Shown: in pieces, positions 14,673-19,103 of the stretch
How positions within the stretch are numbered: the first letter of the stretch is position 1
Layout of the letters: each line of letters opens with the position of its first letter
Assembly: GCA_965657965.1 (NCBI GenBank)
Contig: CBFHQM010000034.1
Span: forward strand, 1-19,103
Reading direction: 5' to 3'
Length of the DNA stretch: 19,103 nucleotides
Origin: UBA8752 sp965657965
GTDB taxonomy: Bacteria; Bacteroidota; Bacteroidia; Flavobacteriales_D; Sanyastnellaceae
The notes under the pieces: model-generated
Told to the model about the DNA's origin: nothing
What the model saw: only the letters and a program-made list of their open reading frames with translations
The model's database searches: none
Made by a program: the position numbers and the translations under genes

Positions 14673-16937
14673 ATGAGACTCACTCGCATCCTCTTCGCAA
14701 CCTGCATTACCCTTTTGACCATGAGCTCCACTTTCGCTCAGTGGGAATACACCCTCAACAGCGCGATGGGAGGTGTGATGTACGCCTCCGACAGCGTCCC
14801 AGAGCCCTGCTGTTTCTACAGTGGTTACGCATTCCAGGCGTTCAACCTGGCAGAGCTTGACGACATCGACAGTGAATACACCGTCTTTGTACCCACCGAT
14901 GAAGCCGTCGACGAACTCATGGACCTCATGAACCTCAACCAATGGGACCTCCAAGGTTTCTCAGACCTCCCAACGGCTTTGAATTACCACATTGTACCGG
15001 GCACATGGCTGGCTGAAGATTTGGTGGACGGCATGAGCCTCCCTACGCTACAAGGTCAGAGTCTTTCTGTGTCCATCGACAACAATGTGATGGTGGATGG
15101 TGCACAGGTGATTCAAACCGACATCCTCGCCGAAAACGGCGTGATTCACGTGATCGATGCTGGCCTCGCGCCCGCAGGATATCCCCAGGCTACCGTGGTC
15201 ACCGCCATTGCGCAGAGTGAAGACCACACCGCTTTCGAGACAGCCATTTTCAATGCCTACATGGCAGAGTACTTGAGTGCCCAAGCCTTGGAGGCAGAGG
15301 ACGACAACAATGGTGACCCGCTTCCCGGTCCCTACACTGTCTTTGCCCCTACGGACGACGCCGTGGCCAGTTACGCCCTCGCCAATGGATACGCCAGCGC
15401 TGCCGCTTTTTTGAATTCTCAAAACGTAGACGACTTTGTAGAGCGTCATGTGGTGCTGGGTGTTTATGCCAGCGGTGACTTGTCTAATGGACAGGTTTTG
15501 GAATCCATCAGTGGAGACCCTGTGAACATCGAATTGACCACAGAAGGGGCATACGCCTCAGGTGCCGTCATCGAAACGGCAGACATCCTCGCTTACAATG
15601 GAGTGGTACATTCTTTGGGCGCTGTCCTTCCCCTGGACATTCCCAGCGTAGAAGGCACCTGCGGAACCTGGAGCATCAACATGTACAACATCAGCACCAC
15701 TGCGGGTTGGGGCGACAACAGAGTGGACATTTACATCGATGGCAGCCTGATCGCCTCGGAGTCCTCAGATGAGCTCGCCATAGACAACGACGGCGACGGG
15801 GTTTACGATCAAGTGGGCGTCACCACCTTTGAGTTTGCAGTCAACGAAGGCGCTACGGTAGATGTCCTGTTCAAATCATACAGTGGAGCCTCGAGCACGG
15901 GCTACGAAGTCATCGATGAGGCCGGGAATCTCATCTTCACCACTGCCGGTAATACGGTGAACGACCCAGGCAGTGTGTTTGGGCTGAAGCCTTGCGGTCC
16001 AACACCGAGCTGTGGGTTCATTGAAATCAGCCTTTCCGATGATTCTCAAGAAGGATGGGTCGGCGGTGCCTTGGAGGTGTATTCAGAGGAAGACGGCACC
16101 TACGCCTACCTCGACTTCACAGGCGTCTACTTTCAAAGCATGTATCCCTTTTGGCAAACCCGTGCCTACGTTGGTGTAAACGCCGGAGAAATCGGATTTA
16201 ACGTGGTGACACCTCAGGAGTATGCAGAAAACTGCGGCTACGTTGTCACGAGCGCGGTCGGAGAAGTTCTGGTGAACCAAAACGTAGACTTTCAGGCACC
16301 ACAAAGCGTGGATGGCATTGTGGCTTGTGAAGCCGGAGATGATGCCCAATGCAACGCTGAATTCGATGTGGATCAAGCCACTGAATTCGATGGCACGCCC
16401 ATTCCAGGCGCTGTGAATGTGACCCTGTACGACTTCAACGTAAATGCCACTTACGCTTGGGACTTTGGTGACGAAGGCACAAGCAACAACCCCTTCCCCT
16501 CCCATGCGTATAGCACAGACGGCCCCTACACGCTCTGTCTTACGGTCTCCGATGCCGCCGCAGGCTGCTCAGACACCTATTGCACCAGCGTCTCTGTGGA
16601 CACGTTGGGCATGGTCAACGGCTTCTTGAGCGGGTTCACCATCACTGTACTCGATGGCGGTGAAAGCGACGTTGTAAACTCGGTGGAAGAGGCGTCCATA
16701 TTCTCCGATATCAACCTCTATCCAAACCCTGCAACCGAATTCATGGTCATTGGCGGCATCTCATCCAACGACCGTTGGGAAGGACGCCTCGTCAACACCG
16801 CAGGTGCAACCGTGATGGAGTTCAATGGCAACGGTACTGCGCAGATCGCGCTGGACGGCATGGCGCCAGGCATCTACACGGTGCAATTGCGCTCCGGTTC
16901 GTTCAACACGACCACGCGCCGCATGGTCATCAAATAA
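14673..16937 (+). CDS. Secreted fasciclin protein with PKD domain and T9SS sorting domain
   Basis: A 754-residue exported paralogue of the protein at 8022-10142. Parts: signal peptide (1-23, T-F-A-Q); first FAS1 domain (about 28-165; Y-T-V-F-V-P-T-D-E-A-V, L-N-Y-H-I-V-P-G, G-V-I-H-V-I-D); second FAS1 domain (about 173-322; Y-T-V-F-A-P-T-D-D-A-V, V-E-R-H-V-V-L-G, A-Y-N-G-V-V-H-S); two C-G beta modules (329-441 and 446-552); a PKD domain (about 560-642; Y-A-W-D-F-G-D-E-G and G-P-Y-T-L-C-L-T-V-S-D); T9SS type A sorting domain (about 678-754; N-L-Y-P-N-P and G-I-Y-T-V-Q-L). The first 25 residues or so after the signal peptide replace the cupredoxin of its relative. Blocks such as M-N-L-N-Q-W-D and V-F-G-L-K-P-C-G are identical in both. 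Likely a surface adhesin or matrix protein. A 157-bp leader region separates it from the M60 gene, and a strong terminator follows. Confidence 0.93.
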   Translation: MRLTRILFATCITLLTMSSTFAQWEYTLNSAMGGVMYASDSVPEPCCFYSGYAFQAFNLAELDDIDSEYTVFVPTDEAVDELMDLMNLNQWDLQGFSDLPTALNYHIVPGTWLAEDLVDGMSLPTLQGQSLSVSIDNNVMVDGAQVIQTDILAENGVIHVIDAGLAPAGYPQATVVTAIAQSEDHTAFETAIFNAYMAEYLSAQALEAEDDNNGDPLPGPYTVFAPTDDAVASYALANGYASAAAFLNSQNVDDFVERHVVLGVYASGDLSNGQVLESISGDPVNIELTTEGAYASGAVIETADILAYNGVVHSLGAVLPLDIPSVEGTCGTWSINMYNISTTAGWGDNRVDIYIDGSLIASESSDELAIDNDGDGVYDQVGVTTFEFAVNEGATVDVLFKSYSGASSTGYEVIDEAGNLIFTTAGNTVNDPGSVFGLKPCGPTPSCGFIEISLSDDSQEGWVGGALEVYSEEDGTYAYLDFTGVYFQSMYPFWQTRAYVGVNAGEIGFNVVTPQEYAENCGYVVTSAVGEVLVNQNVDFQAPQSVDGIVACEAGDDAQCNAEFDVDQATEFDGTPIPGAVNVTLYDFNVNATYAWDFGDEGTSNNPFPSHAYSTDGPYTLCLTVSDAAAGCSDTYCTSVSVDTLGMVNGFLSGFTITVLDGGESDVVNSVEEASIFSDINLYPNPATEFMVIGGISSNDRWEGRLVNTAGATVMEFNGNGTAQIALDGMAPGIYTVQLRSGSFNTTTRRMVIK

Positions 16938-16956
16938 GGACTGAAACCCCTGAATA

Positions 16957-17000
16957 AACCCCGGTCGAAGGCAACCCCTTCGGCCGGGGTTTTTTGTTTT
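16957..17000 (+). terminator. Rho-independent terminator of the FAS1/PKD gene
   Basis: A 15-bp stem (AACCCCGGTCGAAGG at 16957-16971 with CCTTCGGCCGGGGTT at 16977-16991, one T-G wobble) with a 5-nt loop runs directly into TTTTTT-G-TTTT. It starts 20 bp after the stop codon. This is the clearest terminator in the window. Confidence 0.95.
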
Positions 17001-17146
17001 CTGCTCAACACAGATTGACCTCAAACGAAAAAGGAGCAACGGACAAAAGGAAATCCCTTCAAACCTCTTTCTTGGGACCAACCCGCGCTTGTACCCGATT
17101 CGCGTGCCCTCGTCATGTGATCAGCACCTCGCGATGAAGATTCAAA

Positions 17147-17176
17147 TTGCACCGAGCAGTCTCTGCCTTTGTGCAA
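17147..17176 (-). other. Stem-loop downstream of the DnaJ-KTSC gene
   Basis: Read on the minus strand, TTGCAC...GTGCAA encloses an inner GCAG-AGA-CTGC stem 14 bp after the stop codon of the DnaJ-KTSC gene. It is only moderately stable and lacks a T run, so it is at most a weak terminator. Confidence 0.3.
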
Positions 17177-17190
17177 GATGCGTCGGCGGA

Positions 17191-17664
17191 TTACTTTGAA
17201 TCGTCAGACGACTTTTCCTCGTCGGCAATTCCGCTCTTGGCTTTTCGGTAAGGGAAGGCGTTGAAGACTTTGCGCTTCGCAAAACGGTATTGGTTGTCCG
17301 CGTTCAAGAACTTGTTGAACAGCTGACCATTCACTCCGAAGTACTCGTAGGTGTCTCCATTGAGGAAAGTGATCTCCAAGAGCATCCCTTTGTGCTGTAG
17401 GTCTTGGATTCCAGAGTTGGTGGTGAGCTCTGTGTACTCCTCTTTTTGCGACTCTTTGGTCTCCGGGGCCATGCTCACCAAGAAATGATACCCCTCGATA
17501 ACCCTGCGGCTCATGGCCTCGGCTTCTTCCGCCTTTTCGCCGCCATTCGGAAACTTATCGGGGTGCCATTCCTTGACCAAGTTCCGGTACTGCTTCTTGA
17601 GCTGTTTCAACTCCAAGGCGCCTTCCACCTCAAACATTTTCTTGAATTCCTTGATCCGCTTCAT
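17191..17664 (-). CDS. DnaJ-like protein with C-terminal KTSC domain
   Basis: A 157-residue cytosolic protein. The N-terminal half is a J domain: helix II carries basic residues (L-K-K-Q-Y-R-N-L-V-K-E-W), followed by the H34-P-D36 motif that stimulates DnaK ATPase, then an acidic helix III (E-K-A-E-E-A-E-A). Residues about 94-140 (L-L-E-I-T-F-L-N-G-D-T-Y-E-Y-F, then F-x-x-F-L-N-A-D and F-N-A-F-P-Y-R) fit the KTSC domain, a small fold named from the C-terminus of some lysyl-tRNA synthetases. The tail is charged (E-E-K-S-S-D-D-S-K). It probably recruits DnaK to a KTSC-bound partner; that partner is unknown. The gene is divergent from the membrane-protein gene at 17693, with only 28 bp between the two starts. 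Confidence 0.85.
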   Translation of the reverse strand: MKRIKEFKKMFEVEGALELKQLKKQYRNLVKEWHPDKFPNGGEKAEEAEAMSRRVIEGYHFLVSMAPETKESQKEEYTELTTNSGIQDLQHKGMLLEITFLNGDTYEYFGVNGQLFNKFLNADNQYRFAKRKVFNAFPYRKAKSGIADEEKSSDDSK

Positions 17665-17692
17665 GACTGAGGTTTTGGATGATGCCGTTTCA

Positions 17693-18412
17693 ATGCGGCC
17701 GCGAAACTACAACCCAACACGCTCATTGCGAGTCCGCAAGCGAATCTCCATTCTACCCATCGCTTGGCTGCTCAGTATATTTTACTCCATGTTCCTGCGT
17801 TTCCCCATTTATTTCCTCCCAATTCTACTCGCCTATTTGCTCTTGGTGGTCGGAAATGAGACCGAAAGGCACCTTCTCGATGTGCCACAGTCAGGTAAGA
17901 TTCATGTTGTTCGCAGCGACACCGCATGCAGCTGGCAATGTCATCATGCCACAATAAATCACTGTCTGGCATACCACAACGGCCTGTCCAAATCTGCCCG
18001 GGAAGCCTTGAAGCCAGCTTATTTCGGACTCACCGCCCTCCTTCGCAGCTCTGGGAATTACCGAGCAGCCAACCTTTTGTTCCTTGGCCTTCTTTGGCCG
18101 CTGCTCCTCTCTATTGGCGTGATGCGATGTCTTCGCTTAACCAAAAACACGTGGACACGACCCCTTACGGTGTTGTCCTGGATGGCCCTGGTCACTGCCC
18201 TTGTTCTTTGTGCAGGCACCTTTCGAGAAAACAACTCGTACGAATACCTGACTGACTTTATTCTGACCCTATCGCGTTGGTCGGGGCTCTCTTACTATGA
18301 CGTCAATGCGATTGTATTCATCGTAATCTGGCCTCTCCTCACCTTCATAACGCTTATCATTTGGCCCATTCTAGAAATTGTAAAACGAAGCGCCAGAAAA
18401 CTTGAATGCTGA
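17693..18412 (+). CDS. Unknown multi-helix inner-membrane protein with Cys/His-rich loop
   Basis: A protein of 239 residues that I do not recognise. It has a very basic N-terminus (R-x-R, then R-S-L-R-V-R-K-R), a long hydrophobic stretch at about 20-53 (one or two helices), a loop of about 70 residues, then helices at about 125-146, 158-175 and 203-230, and a basic tail. The loop carries C79-x3-C83-H84-H85-x4-H90-C91-x3-H95, a pattern suited to metal or haem binding or to disulphides. The last helix region (Y-Y-D-V-N-A-I-V-F-I-V-I-W-P) is amphipathic at its start. The frame is open back to 17513, but that part is antisense to the DnaJ-KTSC gene; the ATG at 17693 lies just outside it and is preferred over 17663. 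Membrane location is firm, function open. Confidence 0.75.
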   Translation: MRPRNYNPTRSLRVRKRISILPIAWLLSIFYSMFLRFPIYFLPILLAYLLLVVGNETERHLLDVPQSGKIHVVRSDTACSWQCHHATINHCLAYHNGLSKSAREALKPAYFGLTALLRSSGNYRAANLLFLGLLWPLLLSIGVMRCLRLTKNTWTRPLTVLSWMALVTALVLCAGTFRENNSYEYLTDFILTLSRWSGLSYYDVNAIVFIVIWPLLTFITLIIWPILEIVKRSARKLEC

Positions 18413-18741
18413 CCTCCTTCCCCATTCTCTCCCCTCCTCCATTCGGCCCCGCCAAGGAACGACGGGACCAAGACATTGGAAGACCACCTCGACATCTTGG
18501 ACAATCGCGTCAAACTGGGCAGTCATTGGTTGCTGCATCGCCGATTGAGTGCAAGGCTGGCAGCAACCCGAGCCCGTTGGTTCTGCATCACAACACGGAA
18601 TCGGGCGCCGGCCCTGAGTTGTTGTCTTTGTTCGGGTGCATCGCAAACTGCTAATGGCCGTGGCCTTCCGAGGTGGATTCACTCATTCGGAAATCCGAAA
18701 GCAACAACCGCTAACGCGGGAAGAAATGGCCAGCAAATAGG
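18413..18741. other. 329-bp region between convergent genes without a convincing gene
   Basis: It opens with a pyrimidine-rich tract (about 18411-18440). Further in there is a perfect 9-bp inverted repeat, GGTTGCTGC at 18528-18536 and GCAGCAACC at 18560-18568, and a near-direct repeat of TTGGTTGCTGCATC at about 18577 (lacking one G). A short palindrome TTCGGA-AA-TCCGAA lies near 18690. A plus-strand frame from a TTG at 18476 reads E-D-H-L-D-I-L-D-N-R-V-K-L-G-S-H-W at first, then degenerates into Cys/Arg-rich sequence; it may be a decayed gene or chance. No tRNA or terminator with a T run was found. Confidence 0.5.
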
Positions 18742-19103
18742 TCAGCGCGGAGCGTCCTGAAGGACGATTCGGACGGCCGATTTTTCGGTTCGGAGGATGT
18801 AAGTGCCCGGAGCACAACTCCCCAAATCGGTATCTCTTCCGCGTCCGTCGAGGATGTGCTGACCTTGAAGGTTCCGTAGGGTCCAACGTTCATCGGCATT
18901 GACGTCCAACTGCACCCTTCCGGAGGTGGGGTTTGGGTAGGCGTTGAGGCGGGTTTGTGTTGGGGTTTCCAAGCCGACGAAACCCTCCCTTTCAAAGGCT
19001 TCGATGCGGTTCGCGAACCATGAGCCAACAACCACTCGGCCAGCGTTGTCCGAGAGTGCCAGGGCCCCGCCGAAGAGTTGAAAGGCCGCACCATCGGGTT
19101 CGG
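18742..19103 (-). CDS. 3' end of a T9SS-exported protein with FG-GAP-like repeat (partial)
   Basis: The frame is open through the right edge of the window, so the N-terminus is missing. The first visible residues, F-x-L-F-G-G-A-L-A-L-S-D-N-A-G-R-V-V-V-G-S-W, fit one blade of an FG-GAP/beta-propeller repeat (F-G-x-A-L-A-L-S, G-x-x-V-V-V-G). A linker follows, then a T9SS type A sorting domain beginning L-N-A-Y-P-N-P-T-S-G-R-V-Q-L, with a G-T-Y-I-L segment and a basic C-terminus ending in R. The part from a GTG at 19035 could be mistaken for a complete 97-residue gene, but the domain reads through upstream without a stop. Probably a large surface protein; its function cannot be told from the fragment. 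Confidence 0.85.
   Translation of the reverse strand, partial: EPDGAAFQLFGGALALSDNAGRVVVGSWFANRIEAFEREGFVGLETPTQTRLNAYPNPTSGRVQLDVNADERWTLRNLQGQHILDGRGRDTDLGSCAPGTYILRTEKSAVRIVLQDAPR

Noticed and set aside
17139..17202. GATTCAAA/TTTGAATC inverted repeat as a terminator
   Set aside because: One arm lies inside the coding end of the DnaJ-KTSC gene and no T run follows.
18476..18760. Plus-strand frame from a TTG at 18476
   Set aside because: Only the first 20 or so residues look protein-like; the rest is Cys/Arg-rich, and it overlaps the end of the T9SS gene on the other strand.
1..19103. Mobile elements, CRISPR arrays, tRNA or rRNA genes, defence systems
   Set aside because: I looked for transposase motifs, regularly spaced repeats, cloverleaf-like sequences and known defence genes on both strands and saw none.

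Overview
The window reads as chromosomal DNA of a Bacteroidota bacterium, most likely a fairly GC-rich member of the Flavobacteriales. Evidence: several large secreted proteins end in the type IX secretion (T9SS) sorting domain (a Y/H-P-N-P motif about 75 residues from the end, then a G-x-Y-x-L segment); there is a TonB-dependent receptor with an N-terminal carboxypeptidase-regulatory-like domain; start codons mostly lack Shine-Dalgarno sequences; and one small protein resembles the membrane hairpin of the gliding protein GldL. The lineage is inferred, not proven. No rRNA, tRNA, CRISPR array, insertion sequence or phage gene was found.

Left part (1-6283), all minus strand: a TonB-dependent outer-membrane receptor, a phospholipase-D/ClsC-like lipoprotein 26 bp behind it, then after 65 bp purT (formate-dependent purine synthesis), a two-helix membrane protein joined to purT by an ATGA stop/start overlap, and a tag-type 3-methyladenine DNA glycosylase. 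A separate 97-residue unknown protein lies at the left edge, and a doubtful short plus-strand frame runs into the 3' end of tag. purT, the hairpin gene and tag look like one transcript.

Middle part (6284-16937), the accessory region: a beta-lactamase-fold serine hydrolase lipoprotein; a secreted protein with a cupredoxin-like domain plus two fasciclin (FAS1) domains; a PHB-depolymerase/feruloyl-esterase-like secreted hydrolase on the opposite strand; a very large M60/enhancin-like zinc peptidase with a dockerin-like calcium-loop tail; and a second FAS1 protein, clearly a paralogue of the first, in which the cupredoxin domain is missing and a PKD domain has been added. This stretch encodes secreted or cell-surface proteins and closes with a strong intrinsic terminator at 16957-17000. 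The two FAS1 paralogues share an unnamed tandem Cys-Gly/Gly-Trp beta module, the most interesting unexplained element here.

Right part (17000-19103): a DnaJ-KTSC fusion protein (minus), a divergent unknown multi-helix membrane protein with a Cys/His-rich loop (plus), a 329-bp region with no convincing gene, and the 3' end of a T9SS-exported protein with an FG-GAP-like repeat, cut by the window edge.
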